Shown in pieces: positions 8,922 to 20,534 of a stretch of DNA of 64,000 nucleotides; within the stretch, counting starts at the first letter, position 1, and each line of letters begins with the position of its first letter. The position numbers were made by a program, and so were the translations under genes. The stretch is from Bradyrhizobium betae. GTDB taxonomy: Bacteria; Pseudomonadota; Alphaproteobacteria; Rhizobiales; Xanthobacteraceae. Location of the stretch: positions 62,001 through 126,000 of the forward strand of contig NZ_MZXW01000019.1 of NCBI RefSeq assembly GCF_004123905.1. Direction: 5' to 3'. The notes under the pieces are model-generated. The model saw only the letters and a list, made by a program, of their open reading frames with translations, was not told the origin of the DNA and made no database searches.

Positions 8922-10208
8922 TCAGGAACCGGCCTCCCCCAGCTTCGCTTCCACCCGTTGTGCCCGGATCACCATGCCGCCGGCGACACCGACGCCGATG
9001 ACGTACATCCAGCCCTCGTGGAAGTCGAACAGATGGGAGTTGAACAGCGAGGTGAAGACGTTCTGGACCACCACCAGCAAGCCGATCCAGCGGGCGAATC
9101 CGTCGCCGCGAAACAGCAGGAAGTGGGAGATCCAGATCGCGTAGAGAACGACGATGCCGATGAGGCCCCATTGCACGGCGACATGCAGCGTCTGGTTATG
9201 TGGATTCGGAAACACCCTCACGCCTGGAACCCATGAGGGCTCCCTGGAGGCTCGCTCGAACAACCCTTGAGAGGAGCCGGTCCCATGTCCCGCAAGCGGA
9301 GCCTGCACGAAGAACTGCGCCGAGTGCCGCCAATATTCGAGGCGCTCGCCCATGGACGTCGGGACGTTCTCCTCCATGTAGAGCCGGTAGTCGCGCGAAA
9401 ACGTGTCCGCGGTCTTGCGCAATTGCGGCGAGGCCTGCCAGGCGACGGCGGCGCCGGCGATCAGGGTAACGCAGATGATGGCGATGCTGCGCCATCTCAA
9501 ATGAAGCAGCGCGAACACGGCGAGCATGATCGGCACGGTCACGAGCGCGGTGCGCGAGACCACCACGAACGCCATGTTGACCAGAAAGCTCAGCGCCAGC
9601 GCGATCAGCAGTCCGGCGAGCCCATAGCGCTTCTCTCGCAACAGCATCATCACGGGATAGGCGAGCGCGACCGCACACAGCGTGAATTCCTGACTCTGGT
9701 CGATGTAGTTCTTGACGAAGATGCCGCGCTCGAGCGGATCGTAGGGTTTTAGCGACAGGCCGGGATAGAAGGCGACCAGCCACGACATCACCGACAGCAG
9801 CGCGCAGGACACCAGGAAGGCGATCAGCATCCAGTTGCCGCGCGGCGAGCGCTCGAAATGATAGAGCAGGACGGGAAGCACGAGCAGCTTGACGGTCGGG
9901 CCCACGGCATAGAGGCGCGCGCCCCAGGCCGCGTCCGACCACAGCGTTCCCACCAGCGCGAGCAGGAACAGCGCGATCGGCGCCGCGGAGATCGGACGCT
10001 TCAGCGATTGCAGGAACGCGCGGACATCGAGGAACGGCACCATGCAGACCAGGAACACGGCGTTGAAGATCGCCACGAGCGATGTCGACCAGGGCAGCGA
10101 GGCCACGGTCAGGATCGCGAACAAATCGACCGTCTCGCCCCAGGCCGCGGGGCTGCGAACGCGCCGCCATAACATCTGGCCGGTCGTCTCGCGGGCCAGC
10201 GTCGTCAC
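8922..10208 (-). CDS. waaL: O-antigen ligase family protein (Wzy_C domain)
   Basis: 428 residues, strongly hydrophobic with about ten to twelve membrane segments and a large loop in the second half. That loop has [17 protein letters not shown], matching the Wzy_C domain with its conserved His, followed by a terminal helix pair. Proteins of this family either join undecaprenyl-linked O-antigen to lipid A-core (WaaL) or polymerise repeats (Wzy). The start overlaps the hldE stop in an ATGA arrangement, so it is coupled to core biosynthesis, which favours ligase. The symbol is a best guess, because Wzy and WaaL cannot be separated safely by sequence. Confidence 0.75.
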   Translation of the reverse strand: MTTLARETTGQMLWRRVRSPAAWGETVDLFAILTVASLPWSTSLVAIFNAVFLVCMVPFLDVRAFLQSLKRPISAAPIALFLLALVGTLWSDAAWGARLYAVGPTVKLLVLPVLLYHFERSPRGNWMLIAFLVSCALLSVMSWLVAFYPGLSLKPYDPLERGIFVKNYIDQSQEFTLCAVALAYPVMMLLREKRYGLAGLLIALALSFLVNMAFVVVSRTALVTVPIMLAVFALLHLRWRSIAIICVTLIAGAAVAWQASPQLRKTADTFSRDYRLYMEENVPTSMGERLEYWRHSAQFFVQAPLAGHGTGSSQGLFERASREPSWVPGVRVFPNPHNQTLHVAVQWGLIGIVVLYAIWISHFLLFRGDGFARWIGLLVVVQNVFTSLFNSHLFDFHEGWMYVIGVGVAGGMVIRAQRVEAKLGEAGS

Positions 10209-11689
10209 TTGCCCCCTCCCCGCGCGCGATGGACCAGCGCGGTGGTGCTAAAGCCCTGGAGGATGTCGACCAGCACGACCACCCCGCCTGCGGCCTCGAC
10301 GACCTCGTGGCCGACCACCTGCTCGCGGGTGTAGTCGCCGCCCTTCACCAATGCGCTCGGCTTGATGCGGGTAATCAGTTCGATCGGCGTGTCTTCCTCG
10401 AAAATCACGACGAGGTCGACGGCTTCGAGCGCCGCGAGCACTTCCGCGCGTGCGCGTTCGTCCTGCACCGGACGCTCCGCGCCCTTCAGGCGCCGCACCG
10501 AGGCGTCGCTGTTGAGGCCGACGATCAGGCGATCGCAGGCGGCGCGCGCCGCGGTCAGCACCTTGACGTGGCCAGGATGCAGGATGTCGAAGCAGCCATT
10601 GGTGAAGCCGACGCGCAGACCCTGCCGCTTCCACTCGGCGAGCTGCACATCGAGCGCGCCGGGCGCGAGCACGATCTTCTCCTCGGCCGCGAGATAAGCA
10701 TGCGGCAAAATCTTTCGCCGCAACTCGGCCGCGCTGACGCTGGCGGTGCCCTGCTTGCTGACGGCAACGGCAGCGGCGGCATTGGCCACGCGTAGCGCCG
10801 TATCCCAGTCCGCACCCGTCGCGAGCGAGACCGCGAGCGCGGCTGCAACAGTGTCGCCGGCGCCGGAGACGTCGCGCACCTTCACCGGGACAGCCGGAAC
10901 ATGGACGGCATCGCCATTGCGCGGCACCAGCGTCATACCAAGCTCGCCTTGCGTGACCAGGATCGCCTCGCAATCGGCGAGCCGCATCACGTCCTCGCTG
11001 GCATCGACGATGCTCTGCGGCGTGTCGGCGCGGCTGCGGGTGGCTTCCGCAAATTCCTTGCGGTTGGGCGTGAGCAGCGTGGCGCCGCGATAGATCGCCC
11101 AATTGAGACTCTTGGGATCGACGATCACGGGCCTATTGAGCTTTCGCGCGGCGTCGATGGTGTGGCGGATCACCCGCGCGGTCAGCACACCCTTGGCGTA
11201 GTCGGACAGCAGCACGATGTCGGCGCGTGCGATCTGCGGCAGGATCGCCTCGATGAGCTTCGTCTCGACCTCGTCGGAGGCAGGCTGTGCCTGCTCCCAG
11301 TCCGCGCGCAGCATATGCGTGGAGAAATGCTCGGAGACGAAGCGGACCTTTCGCGTGGTCGGGCGCGACGAATCGCACACCAGCACGCTTTCGATGCCGC
11401 CATGGTCGGCCATCGCCGAGGCGAGCCGCTTGCCCGAATCATCCTCGCCGACGAGACCGACGAAGACGCAGCGCGCGCCGAGGGAGGCGACATTGCGCGC
11501 GACGTTGCCGGCGCCGCCGATATGGATCTCGCTGCGCTGGGCAAGGATGACAGGCGTCGGCGCTTCCGGCGAAATCCGCGACACCTCGCCATAGACGAAC
11601 TCGTCCAGCATGATGTCGCCGATGCACAGCACCGTGCGGCGCGCGATGTCCTGCGCGACCGAATCGAAATCGAGAATGGGCGTCACCAT
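10205..11689 (-). CDS. hldE: Bifunctional heptose-7-phosphate kinase / heptose-1-phosphate adenylyltransferase
   Basis: 494 residues. The N-terminal PfkB-family kinase domain (to about residue 330) contains [11 protein letters not shown] and the [12 protein letters not shown] signature. The C-terminal nucleotidyltransferase domain has [15 protein letters not shown], including the HxGH motif, and [11 protein letters not shown]. It phosphorylates D-glycero-beta-D-manno-heptose-7-P at C1 and, after GmhB dephosphorylation, adenylylates it to ADP-heptose. Length and domain order match E. coli HldE. It sits 12 bases downstream of hldD and overlaps waaL by four, so hldD-hldE-waaL look like one transcription unit. 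The Asp of the kinase signature is present. Confidence 0.95.
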   Translation of the reverse strand: MVTPILDFDSVAQDIARRTVLCIGDIMLDEFVYGEVSRISPEAPTPVILAQRSEIHIGGAGNVARNVASLGARCVFVGLVGEDDSGKRLASAMADHGGIESVLVCDSSRPTTRKVRFVSEHFSTHMLRADWEQAQPASDEVETKLIEAILPQIARADIVLLSDYAKGVLTARVIRHTIDAARKLNRPVIVDPKSLNWAIYRGATLLTPNRKEFAEATRSRADTPQSIVDASEDVMRLADCEAILVTQGELGMTLVPRNGDAVHVPAVPVKVRDVSGAGDTVAAALAVSLATGADWDTALRVANAAAAVAVSKQGTASVSAAELRRKILPHAYLAAEEKIVLAPGALDVQLAEWKRQGLRVGFTNGCFDILHPGHVKVLTAARAACDRLIVGLNSDASVRRLKGAERPVQDERARAEVLAALEAVDLVVIFEEDTPIELITRIKPSALVKGGDYTREQVVGHEVVEAAGGVVVLVDILQGFSTTALVHRARGGGK

Positions 11690-11701
11690 GATCCAAAGCC
11701 C

Positions 11702-12682
11702 TCAGCGGAAGCGGTCGGGCCGGTCGAGATAATTCCCGACATAGGCCTTCACCGAATCCTCGAGCGTCGTGAAACCACCATTATAGCCGGCGCGGTGGAG
11801 GCGATCGACCTTGCTCTGGGTGAAATATTGGTAGCTGCCCCGGATCTGCTCGGGCATGTCGATGTATTCGATGTTGGGTCTGGTGCCGAGCGCGGCATAG
11901 GCAGCTAGCATCAGATCCCTGAAGCTGCGCGCCGTGCCGGTGCCGACATTGAACAGCCCGGAGACCCCAGGCGTTGCCACAAGCCACATGATCACGCGCA
12001 CGACGTCGTCGACATAGATGAAATCGCGGCGCTGGTCGCCGTCGGCGATGCCCTCGCGATGCGACTTGAACAGCTGCACGACGCGGCCGGCTTTCACGTC
12101 GTCGAAGCGGCGCGCCAGCACGCTCATCATCGATCCCTTGTGGTATTCGTTCGGCCCGAACACGTTGAAGAATTTCAGCCCGGCCCATTGCGGCGGCAGC
12201 TTCTCGCCGTTCGCGACGCGTTCGGCAACGGCGAGATCGAACATGTGCTTGCTCCAGCCGTAGAGATTCATCGGCCGCAGCTTTTTCAGCGCAGGAACCG
12301 AGGCGTCGTCGTCAAAGCCCGCCTCGCCGTCACCATAGGTCGCCGCCGAGGAGGCGTAGATCAACGGCACAGCGCCAGCCGTGCACCAGTCCAACAGGCG
12401 CATCGACATGCGGAAATTGGTCTCGAATACGTGGTCGCCGTCGGTCGCGGTGGTCGCGGAGATCGCCCCGAGATGGATCACGGCGTCGAGCTTACGGCCC
12501 TTCAGCCAGTCGAGCAGTTCGGCCGGCGGGACGATATCCACAAGCTGGCGCTTGGCGAGGTTCCGCCACTTGCCGTCCGAGCCAAGGAGATCGCAGACAA
12601 CGACGTCGCTGCGGCCGGCCTCGTTCAGCGCGGCCACGACATTCGATCCGATAAAACCGGCCCCGCCGGTCACCAGCAACAT
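11702..12682 (-). CDS. hldD: ADP-L-glycero-D-manno-heptose 6-epimerase
   Basis: 326 residues; starts MLLVTGGAGFIGSN, so the NADP-binding glycine motif begins within the first ten residues. The Tyr/Lys motif is NLYGWSKHMFD, and FFNVFGPNEYHKGSMMS is the typical substrate region of HldD. It converts ADP-D-glycero- to ADP-L-glycero-manno-heptose for the inner LPS core. The ATG at 12682 gives the canonical N-terminus; the further in-frame ATG at 12760 would add a basic, non-family extension. First gene of the minus-strand run hldD-hldE-waaL and onward; it diverges from waaF across 171 bases that should hold both promoters. Confidence 0.94.
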   Translation of the reverse strand: MLLVTGGAGFIGSNVVAALNEAGRSDVVVCDLLGSDGKWRNLAKRQLVDIVPPAELLDWLKGRKLDAVIHLGAISATTATDGDHVFETNFRMSMRLLDWCTAGAVPLIYASSAATYGDGEAGFDDDASVPALKKLRPMNLYGWSKHMFDLAVAERVANGEKLPPQWAGLKFFNVFGPNEYHKGSMMSVLARRFDDVKAGRVVQLFKSHREGIADGDQRRDFIYVDDVVRVIMWLVATPGVSGLFNVGTGTARSFRDLMLAAYAALGTRPNIEYIDMPEQIRGSYQYFTQSKVDRLHRAGYNGGFTTLEDSVKAYVGNYLDRPDRFR

Positions 12683-12853
12683 TCCAACCACCTGCCCGAT
12701 TTTTGCGGCCCGATACCTGCCGTAGCGCATCATCCGCCAAAGTGTAAGCATTTTGGGCAACGCTTTTGGACTCGGGCTCTCCCGGCTTTACGTCCCGGCC
12801 CGGAGCGGCTAACCGAACCGCCACGATCTGCACACCTTCGGTCCTATTAAAGA

Positions 12854-13924
12854 ATGAACATTGATTCGCAACTTAGCGGAGACGCAGACCGGAGCGACAC
12901 GCGCCCGATCCTGATCGTCCCCTACATGTGGATCGGCGATTTCGTCCGGAATCACACCGTGGTCCGGGTCCTGAAGCAGCGCTGGCCGAACCGGCCGGTC
13001 GATCTCCTCACCACGTCCCTGTGCGCCCCTCTGGTCGATTACATGCCCGGCGTGCGCGATGGGCTCGTCTGGGACCTGCCCCGCAGTCGCCTCGCCGTGG
13101 GCCGCCAGTTCGGCTTGGCGCGGCTCCTGCGTGAGCGGAACTACGGCACCGCTCTGGTGCTGCCCCGGACCTGGAAGGCGGCCATTGCGCCCGCGCTGGC
13201 CGGCATCCCTGAACGGGTCGGCTTCGTCGGCGAGTTCCGGTTCGGCCTGCTCAACCGCTGGCGCTGGGGCGAGAGGAAGCTGCCCCGCTTCATCGACAAG
13301 AACGCCGCCCTGGCCCAGCCCGACGGCGCCCCCCTGCCCCCGGAATGGCCGGTGCCGCAACTCCGGGTCCCGGCCGAGGACATCGCCCGCTGGCGGCAGG
13401 CCAATGGCCTCAGCGCCGGCGCCGCCGTGGCGCTGGCCCCCGGCTCGGTCGGGGTCTCCAAACGTTGGACCTACTATCCGGAGGCCGCCCGGCTACTGGT
13501 CGAACGCGGCCTGGAAGTCTGGGTGGTCGGCGGCCCCGGCGAAAAGGGGCTGGCCCAGGAGATCGTCGCCGCCGGCGGCGCCGGGGTGCGAGACCTCACC
13601 GGCACGGATCTGCGCAACGGCGTCCTCGCCATGGCCGCCGCCGGCGTCGCCATCTCCAACGATTCTGGCCTGATGCATATCGCGGCCGCGCTCGGCACGC
13701 CCACCATGGGCATCTTCGGCCCAACCAGCCCCTACCTCTGGGCCCCGTTGAATGGCCTTGCCGCGACCATCGTGCAAGACAAGAGCCTGCTGTCGTGCCA
13801 ACCATGCCAGAGCACGATCTGCAAGATGAACGACCACCGCTGTATGCGGGATATCGCGGCGAGCGAGGTGGTCGCCATCACGCAGCGCGTGCTCGGGAAC
13901 GCCCCATCAGGGGCGACGACCTGA
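12854..13924 (+). CDS. waaF: ADP-heptose:LPS heptosyltransferase II (GT9)
   Basis: 356 residues, glycosyltransferase family 9. The N-terminal domain has IVPYMWIGDFV, the family's L-x-x-IGD motif in altered form. The C-terminal domain has ALAPGSVGVSKRW, then SNDSGLMHIAAALGTP and GIFGPTSPYLWAP, the ADP-heptose binding region of RfaF/WaaF. The late Cys-rich stretch (CQPCQSTICKMNDHRCM) is also usual for the family. It adds the second heptose to the inner core in the cytosol. Divergent from hldD, which supplies its donor. Confidence 0.93.
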   Translation: MNIDSQLSGDADRSDTRPILIVPYMWIGDFVRNHTVVRVLKQRWPNRPVDLLTTSLCAPLVDYMPGVRDGLVWDLPRSRLAVGRQFGLARLLRERNYGTALVLPRTWKAAIAPALAGIPERVGFVGEFRFGLLNRWRWGERKLPRFIDKNAALAQPDGAPLPPEWPVPQLRVPAEDIARWRQANGLSAGAAVALAPGSVGVSKRWTYYPEAARLLVERGLEVWVVGGPGEKGLAQEIVAAGGAGVRDLTGTDLRNGVLAMAAAGVAISNDSGLMHIAAALGTPTMGIFGPTSPYLWAPLNGLAATIVQDKSLLSCQPCQSTICKMNDHRCMRDIAASEVVAITQRVLGNAPSGATT

Positions 13925-13927
13925 GCC

Positions 13928-14113
13928 TTATCGGCCTAACCGCTTCTCGACCTTCTTGCGGCTGTTGCCGACTTTCTTGACGGCCTTCTTCACCGCCGGC
14001 GCCGAGCGACGCGTCTTTTTGGCTTCGTACCCGACTTCGTAGTCCTGTCCTGCCGCGACGCGGGCGCGGTCCTGCTTGCGACCGCGCGCGGTCTGTTTCT
14101 TTGCTTTGGCCAT
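13928..14113 (-). CDS. Small basic DUF3606-like protein
   Basis: 61 residues, very rich in Lys and Arg. The AGQDYEVGYEAKK segment followed by AVKKVGNSRKKVEKRL resembles DUF3606 proteins, which are short alphaproteobacterial proteins of unknown function often seen near stress genes. The start is strongly supported by AAGGAGGTG placed four bases before the ATG, a near-perfect Shine-Dalgarno. It faces waaF tail to tail with a 3-base gap. Nucleic-acid binding is plausible from charge only. Confidence 0.7.
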   Translation of the reverse strand: MAKAKKQTARGRKQDRARVAAGQDYEVGYEAKKTRRSAPAVKKAVKKVGNSRKKVEKRLGR

Positions 14114-14285
14114 GTGGCACCTCCTTGCGCTTTAATGACGCGAGAAGATTCAATTTGGTTCCCCCTGTAGAGATTAGCGGTGCCCGCGCGTGCCGATTTG
14201 CGCCACCGCGGCCGAACTAACATTTGTTGCTTACATCCTCGAGAAGACTTGGCATCGTCCCGTTTCGCGCCGGGGACACCAGCCA

Positions 14286-14462
14286 ATGGACGAAGACTTC
14301 ATCGAAGAACGGGTGCGGGACATTCGCCAGCTTGCGGCGAAAGCGGATCCGTTCACTCGGAAACGCCTGCTCGATCTTGCCGATACCTATGAGCGAAAGC
14401 TTCGGCCGGTGCAGCCCGCGGCGACCAGAGGGACACCAAGGCTTTCGCAGACGATGCGTTAG
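14286..14462 (+). CDS. Small conserved-looking hypothetical protein
   Basis: 58 residues beginning MDEDFIEERVRDIRQLA, with a charged amphipathic helix (ADPFTRKRLLDLADTYERKL) and no membrane segment or cysteine. Similar short acidic/basic helical proteins are common in Bradyrhizobium, but I know no function. An upstream ATG at 14190 would add 32 residues of unlike composition, so the internal ATG is preferred. It ends two bases before the PilZ-like gene, so the two are probably co-translated. Confidence 0.5.
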   Translation: MDEDFIEERVRDIRQLAAKADPFTRKRLLDLADTYERKLRPVQPAATRGTPRLSQTMR

Positions 14463-14464
14463 GC

Positions 14465-14773
14465 ATGCCCAATGAAAAGGAGCGCGAGGCTCGGCGCGTG
14501 GTCTTCGAGCGGCCGCTGACCGCGCAGATGATGGCCATCGACGGCACCTGGCGCCGCCCCTGCCTCGTCAAGGACGTCTCCGAGAATTCAGCAACGCTCA
14601 AGGTTGAGACCTCCATCGAGGGGCTGGCGCTGACCGAGTTCTTCCTCGTGCTCTCCTCGACCGGCCTTGCCTATCGCAGGTGCCAGCTTGACCGCGTCAA
14701 CGGCGATGAACTCGAAGTCAGCTTCCTGCATCAGAAGGCCAAGAAGAAACAGGCCCGCGGGACGCCCACTTGA
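14465..14773 (+). CDS. PilZ-domain-like protein
   Basis: 102 residues. The N-terminal half has EARRVVFERPLTAQMMAIDG, then CLVKDVSENSATLKVE, the arrangement of PilZ domains (basic RxxxR followed by a D-x-S-x-x-G-type turn). Here the canonical Gly is Asn-Ser, and the second Arg is spaced differently, so c-di-GMP binding is uncertain. The C-terminus is a Lys-rich tail. It follows the small helical gene by two bases. PilZ proteins often tune motility or polysaccharide output, which would fit the locus, but this is inference. Confidence 0.6.
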   Translation: MPNEKEREARRVVFERPLTAQMMAIDGTWRRPCLVKDVSENSATLKVETSIEGLALTEFFLVLSSTGLAYRRCQLDRVNGDELEVSFLHQKAKKKQARGTPT

Positions 14774-15020
14774 TCAGGGCCGAGAACCGACCGCGCGCCG
14801 AGCCTGCATCGCGCAGGCGCTCGCGGCAGCGAGCGAAAGGACTTTCGGGACGTTTGGGATCATGCCAATCTAACCCTGTTTTGCCCGACGAGTCAACCCG
14901 AATTTCGCAAAATCCGCAACGGCCATTACCCCAACTTCCAAGCCGTTGATTTCGCGGCCGCCGGCTACTGTGCATGGGGTTGTTTTCGCGTTTTTGTTTG
15001 TGGCCGGCGAATGCGAGGGG

Positions 15021-16058
15021 TCAGAGCACCGACCGATAGACCTCCCCGATCCGCGCCGCTTCCGCATCGAGGCTGAACTTGGCCAGCACCCGCGCCCGCC
15101 CCCGCTCGCCCATGGCGGTCGCAGCAGCGACATCGCGCATCAGCGGCTCCAGCGCCGCAGTCAGCGCATCGGCATCGCCGGTCGGGACCAGCACGCCGCT
15201 CACGCCATCCTCGACCACGAGCTCGGCCGCACCGGCACGTGCGGCGACCAGCGCGCTGCCCGATGCCATCGCTTCGATCAGCGTCAGGCCAAAACCCTCG
15301 TTGCGCGAGGTGAAGGCGTAGATCGTCAGCCGCTGATACCAGCGCTGCACTGCTTCGATCGGCAGCTCGCCAGTGATGACGATGCGCGATTGCAGGCTGG
15401 CAGCTTCGATCCGCTTTTTGAGATCATTCGCAAAGGGCGTTTGCTCAGTCGTGACCTGACCGACGATGACAGCGGTGAAGTCTGGATAGCGCGGCAAGAG
15501 GCGGCACATCGCATCGACGAAGACATCCGTGCCCTTCTGCGCGCGCACGCGACCAAAACAGCCGATGGCGTAGCGACCCGGCAGCGCGGCTTCCGCGAAG
15601 GCAGCGGCACGATCGCTCGGCGGCGCATAGACATCGGTGTCGACGCCGTGCGGGATCACCGTTGCCGTCACCTTCAGGAACGAGGCCGAGATGTCCGACG
15701 TCGCGATAATCGCGTCCATGCGCCGGATCAGCCAGCGCGTGATCCAGCTGTGATGCCGCTGCGCTGCCGAGGTGAACACGAGTTTTAATGGCCAGCCGAG
15801 CAGGCGCAACGCGACGCCCGCGATCATCTCGTTGTTGCGGCGCGCGTGCCAGATCAGAGCCCGCTTGCGGCGCCATAGTTTCAGGAGATCGGCAGCGCCC
15901 AGCCGCGCGATCCCCTCCGGCGCGTCCGAGCCGAACCAGGCGGCGCGAACCAGCCTTGCCAGCCGCGGCGCGACCATCCGGTTGGTCGCGGTGACCCCGG
16001 AATAGCGCCTGTGCAGATTTGGCACGATCAATTCGAGATCGCCGGGGATTTTCGCCAC
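15021..16058 (-). CDS. lpcC: LPS core mannosyltransferase LpcC-like (GT4)
   Basis: 345 residues, GT-B fold. The N-terminus (LELIVPNLHRRYSGVTATN) and IWHARRNNEM, VFTSAAQRHHSWITRWLIRR and IIATSDISASFL closely follow the LpcC family of Rhizobium, which adds mannose from GDP-mannose to the inner core. The donor domain ends with NEGFGLTLIEAMASG, the E-x7-E motif of GT4. The donor would come from manC at the left of the window. Transcribed away from galE across a 126-base shared promoter region. Confidence 0.85.
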   Translation of the reverse strand: MAKIPGDLELIVPNLHRRYSGVTATNRMVAPRLARLVRAAWFGSDAPEGIARLGAADLLKLWRRKRALIWHARRNNEMIAGVALRLLGWPLKLVFTSAAQRHHSWITRWLIRRMDAIIATSDISASFLKVTATVIPHGVDTDVYAPPSDRAAAFAEAALPGRYAIGCFGRVRAQKGTDVFVDAMCRLLPRYPDFTAVIVGQVTTEQTPFANDLKKRIEAASLQSRIVITGELPIEAVQRWYQRLTIYAFTSRNEGFGLTLIEAMASGSALVAARAGAAELVVEDGVSGVLVPTGDADALTAALEPLMRDVAAATAMGERGRARVLAKFSLDAEAARIGEVYRSVL

Positions 16059-16184
16059 GTCACGCTCCGTCTCAGGAGCCCCCTATACGCAACATTAAGC
16101 ATAGTGACCAGTTCAGCCGCGCCGATACCCCCTCTTCACCACGTAAACGCTAGCATCCCGCGTTGATCGAAGACGGGTGAGATC

Positions 16185-17198
16185 ATGACTGTGCTAGTCA
16201 CCGGCGGCGCCGGCTATATCGGAAGTCACACGGTCCTGGCGCTGGCGGAAGCCGGCGAGGACGTCGTCGTGATCGACGATCTCTCGACCGGTTTCTCGGC
16301 CTACCTGCCGGAAGGCGTGCCGCTGTTCATTGGCGACGCCGGCGACGAGAATTTGCTCGAAGGCGTGATCGCCCAGCACAACATCGAGAGCATCATCCAT
16401 TTTGCGGGCTCGGTGGTCGTGCCGGATTCGATGCGCGATCCGCTCGGCTATTACCGCAACAATTTCACGACCGCGCGCAACCTGCTCAATGTCGCGGTCA
16501 AGCGCGGCATCAACCGCTTCATCTTCTCCTCGACCGCGGCCGTCTACGGCAATCCGGACCAGGTGCCGGTGCCCGAGCACGCGCCGACGCGGCCGCTGTC
16601 GCCTTACGGCTCGTCGAAGCTGATGACCGAGATCATGCTGCACGACGTCGCCGCCGCCTACGGCATGCAGTACGTGACGCTACGCTATTTCAACGTCGCC
16701 GGTGCCGACCCGCAGGCGCGCATTGGCCTTGCCACCGTCGGCGCCACGCATCTGCTCAAGATCGCGGTTGAAGCCGCGACCGGGCAGCGCGCCAAGATCG
16801 ACGTGTTCGGCACCGACTATCCGACCCAGGACGGCAGCTGCATCCGCGACTTCATCCACGTCTCGGACCTCTCGCAGGCGCATCGCTCGGCGCTTGCGTA
16901 TCTGCGCAACGGCGGCGCCTCGACGACGCTGAATTGCGGCTATGGCCGCGGCTATTCGGTGCTGGAGACAATCGACGCGGTGCGCCGGGTCTCGGGCCGC
17001 AGCTTCGCCGTGCAATACGCCCCGCGCCGGCCCGGCGACATCATGACCATGGTCGCCGACACCAGCCGCATCCGCGGCCTGCTCGACTGGAAGCCGCAAT
17101 ACGAGGACCTCGAGACCATCGCGGCCCACGCGCTGGCCTGGGAGGACAAGCTGTACCGCGAACGCCATGGCGAGCTCCGCCACGCCGCCTCGGCCTAG
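16185..17198 (+). CDS. galE: UDP-glucose 4-epimerase
   Basis: 337 residues, typical GalE length. GGAGYIGSH lies near the N-terminus, VVVPDSMRDPLGYYRNN and SSTAAVYG in the middle, SPYGSSKLMTE as the Tyr/Lys catalytic pair, then YFNVAGADP and CIRDFIHVSDL. It interconverts UDP-glucose and UDP-galactose (and possibly the N-acetylated forms) using bound NAD. Divergent from lpcC. A hairpin follows the stop codon before the exporter gene. Confidence 0.93.
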   Translation: MTVLVTGGAGYIGSHTVLALAEAGEDVVVIDDLSTGFSAYLPEGVPLFIGDAGDENLLEGVIAQHNIESIIHFAGSVVVPDSMRDPLGYYRNNFTTARNLLNVAVKRGINRFIFSSTAAVYGNPDQVPVPEHAPTRPLSPYGSSKLMTEIMLHDVAAAYGMQYVTLRYFNVAGADPQARIGLATVGATHLLKIAVEAATGQRAKIDVFGTDYPTQDGSCIRDFIHVSDLSQAHRSALAYLRNGGASTTLNCGYGRGYSVLETIDAVRRVSGRSFAVQYAPRRPGDIMTMVADTSRIRGLLDWKPQYEDLETIAAHALAWEDKLYRERHGELRHAASA

Positions 17199-17212
17199 AT
17201 TCCCTCCCAACG

Positions 17213-17232
17213 CAAGCCCTTAATTGGGCTTG
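17213..17232 (+). terminator. Hairpin after galE
   Basis: CAAGCCC-TTAATT-GGGCTTG is a perfect 7-bp stem with a 6-base loop, 15 bases past the galE stop. It is followed by A residues rather than T on the plus strand, so it is not a textbook intrinsic terminator in the galE direction. Confidence 0.35.
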
Positions 17233-17316
17233 AAAAACCCCGCTTGAGCGGGCACAGAGGCCATTCGATCCCTGACGCGCGCGCAGGCCTTTCCCTGCGC
17301 CGTCAATGGACACCGG

Positions 17317-19119
<1,803 letters not shown>

Positions 19120-19154
19120 AGTTCGTTCCACCTCAAGAGCAGCGAGACCGCTTC

Positions 19155-19856
19155 ATGAACGCCGCCTCCTACGTCATCCCGCTTCCGCACCAGGCCTCGC
19201 TTCCCGTCGTCGGGGAAAATGGCCTGTTTCCGGTCCGCCGCATCTGGTGCGTCGGCCGTAACTATCTCGAGCACATCCGCGAGATGGGCAATGACGAGCG
19301 CGCCCCGCCGTTCTTCTTCGCCAAGCACGCCGACATGCTGGTGCCGAACGGCGCCACCATTCCCTATCCGCCGCTGACCAAGGACCTGCATCACGAGGTC
19401 GAGCTGATCGTCGCGCTCAAGGGCGGCGGCCTCAACATTCCCGCCGACAAGGCGCTCGACCATGTCTACGGCTACGCCGTCGGCATCGACCTCACGCGCC
19501 GCGACCTCCAGATCGCCTCGCGCAAGAAGGAGCGCCCTTGGGAAATCGGCAAATCGTTCGACGGCTCCGCACCGGCCTCCGCGATACAGCCGGCCTCGAA
19601 GATCGGCCATCCCTCCAAGGGCAAGATCTGGCTCACGGTCAACGGCAAGGAAGCTCAGACGGGCGACCTCGAGCAGATGATCTGGAATGTGCCGGAGACC
19701 ATCTGGCAGCTCTCGCAGCAGGTGAAGCTCGCCGCCGGCGACATCATCATGACGGGCACGCCGGCCGGCGTGTCGCAGCTCCAGCCCGGCGACAAGCTCG
19801 CATGCGGCGTCGACGGCGTCGGCACGCTCGAGGTCTCGATCGGCCAGCCGGAGTAA
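19155..19856 (+). CDS. Fumarylacetoacetate hydrolase (FAH) family protein
   Basis: 233 residues. RRIWCVGRNYLEH, PPFFFAKHADM, HHEVELIVAL, GYAVGIDLTRRD and IIMTGTPAGV are the successive signatures of the FAH fold; the Glu of HEVE and the Asp of GIDLTRRD are metal ligands. Members split C-C bonds of 1,3-diketo acids (for example fumarylpyruvate) in aromatic catabolism, or act as oxaloacetate decarboxylase/tautomerase. The substrate is undetermined. It follows the exporter by 35 bases and ends in a strong terminator. Confidence 0.88.
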   Translation: MNAASYVIPLPHQASLPVVGENGLFPVRRIWCVGRNYLEHIREMGNDERAPPFFFAKHADMLVPNGATIPYPPLTKDLHHEVELIVALKGGGLNIPADKALDHVYGYAVGIDLTRRDLQIASRKKERPWEIGKSFDGSAPASAIQPASKIGHPSKGKIWLTVNGKEAQTGDLEQMIWNVPETIWQLSQQVKLAAGDIIMTGTPAGVSQLQPGDKLACGVDGVGTLEVSIGQPE

Positions 19857-19880
19857 TCCGCACGATCTCTGGAAATCAAA

Positions 19881-19908
19881 AGGCCCCGGGCGTGTCCGGG
19901 GCCTTTTT
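19881..19908. terminator. Intrinsic terminator between convergent genes
   Basis: GGCCCCGG-GCGTGT-CCGGGGCC is an 8-bp GC stem followed by TTTTT on the plus strand and preceded by AAATCAAAA, which gives a T-run on the other strand. It can serve both the FAH gene and the convergent NTF2-like gene. Confidence 0.85.
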
Positions 19909-19939
19909 CATTTCGAGCGCGCGGGCACGATGTCCCGAT

Positions 19940-20446
19940 CTACCAGGCCTTCACCGGCCGATTGGCGTGGCTTGCCTGCGGGACACCGCGATTGAGCGAC
20001 ATGTGGGAATGCACACACAGCCAACCATCGGCATTCCTGGAGAACACCATCGTCGCCCGGCCCGGACGCGAAAACGCGCTGCCGTCGGGATGGTAGCCCG
20101 TGCTCGTCCACGGCGCGATCACGGTCGCCGTCGTGCCGTCCGGGGACGCCAGGACAGCGGTCTGATCGAGCACGAAACGGAAATCGCTCGTCTTCGGCCA
20201 GACATTATTCCACTGCGTCATGACCCATTGGTCAAGGCCGGGGATGACATCGTTATGTGTGCCGAAGGCAAGCACCTCGGGGTGAAAGAGCGGCCGTGCC
20301 GAGGCGTAGTCGACCTCACGGACATAGCCGGCGAAGGTTTCCAGCCATTGGCGGAAGAACTGCGTTAGATCGATGTTCGCGATCGGCAAGGAGGCCATTG
20401 CCTGCTCCATATTCGGCAACTCAATTCCGGCAATCTTTGTTGCCAT
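19940..20446 (-). CDS. NTF2/SnoaL-like protein
   Basis: 168 residues. The pattern FFRQWLETFAGYVREVDY, LFHPEVLAFGTH, VIAPWTSTGY, GRATMVFSRNADGWLCVHSH is that of the cone-shaped NTF2/SnoaL fold, used for steroid isomerases, limonene hydrolases and ketosteroid-like proteins. The ending VHSHMSLNRGVPQ is common to a nuclear-transport-factor-2 family annotated as hypothetical. Start at ATG 20446; further in-frame ATGs lie at 20407 and 20395. No partner gene indicates a function. Confidence 0.65.
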   Translation of the reverse strand: MATKIAGIELPNMEQAMASLPIANIDLTQFFRQWLETFAGYVREVDYASARPLFHPEVLAFGTHNDVIPGLDQWVMTQWNNVWPKTSDFRFVLDQTAVLASPDGTTATVIAPWTSTGYHPDGSAFSRPGRATMVFSRNADGWLCVHSHMSLNRGVPQASHANRPVKAW

Positions 20447-20534
20447 GGGCCGCACTATCCGGCAAGACGCGCAGCGCGCCGGCGGTCCAGAGGACCCACC
20501 GCAGAGAATGCATTGACAACGAGAGGTGTCTCTG

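Noticed and set aside
14860..15010. Possible dispersed repeat downstream of the lpcC gene
   Set aside because: The TGCATGGGGTTGTTTTCGCG wording feels familiar from Bradyrhizobium intergenic DNA, but no second copy lies in this window, so I cannot support it.
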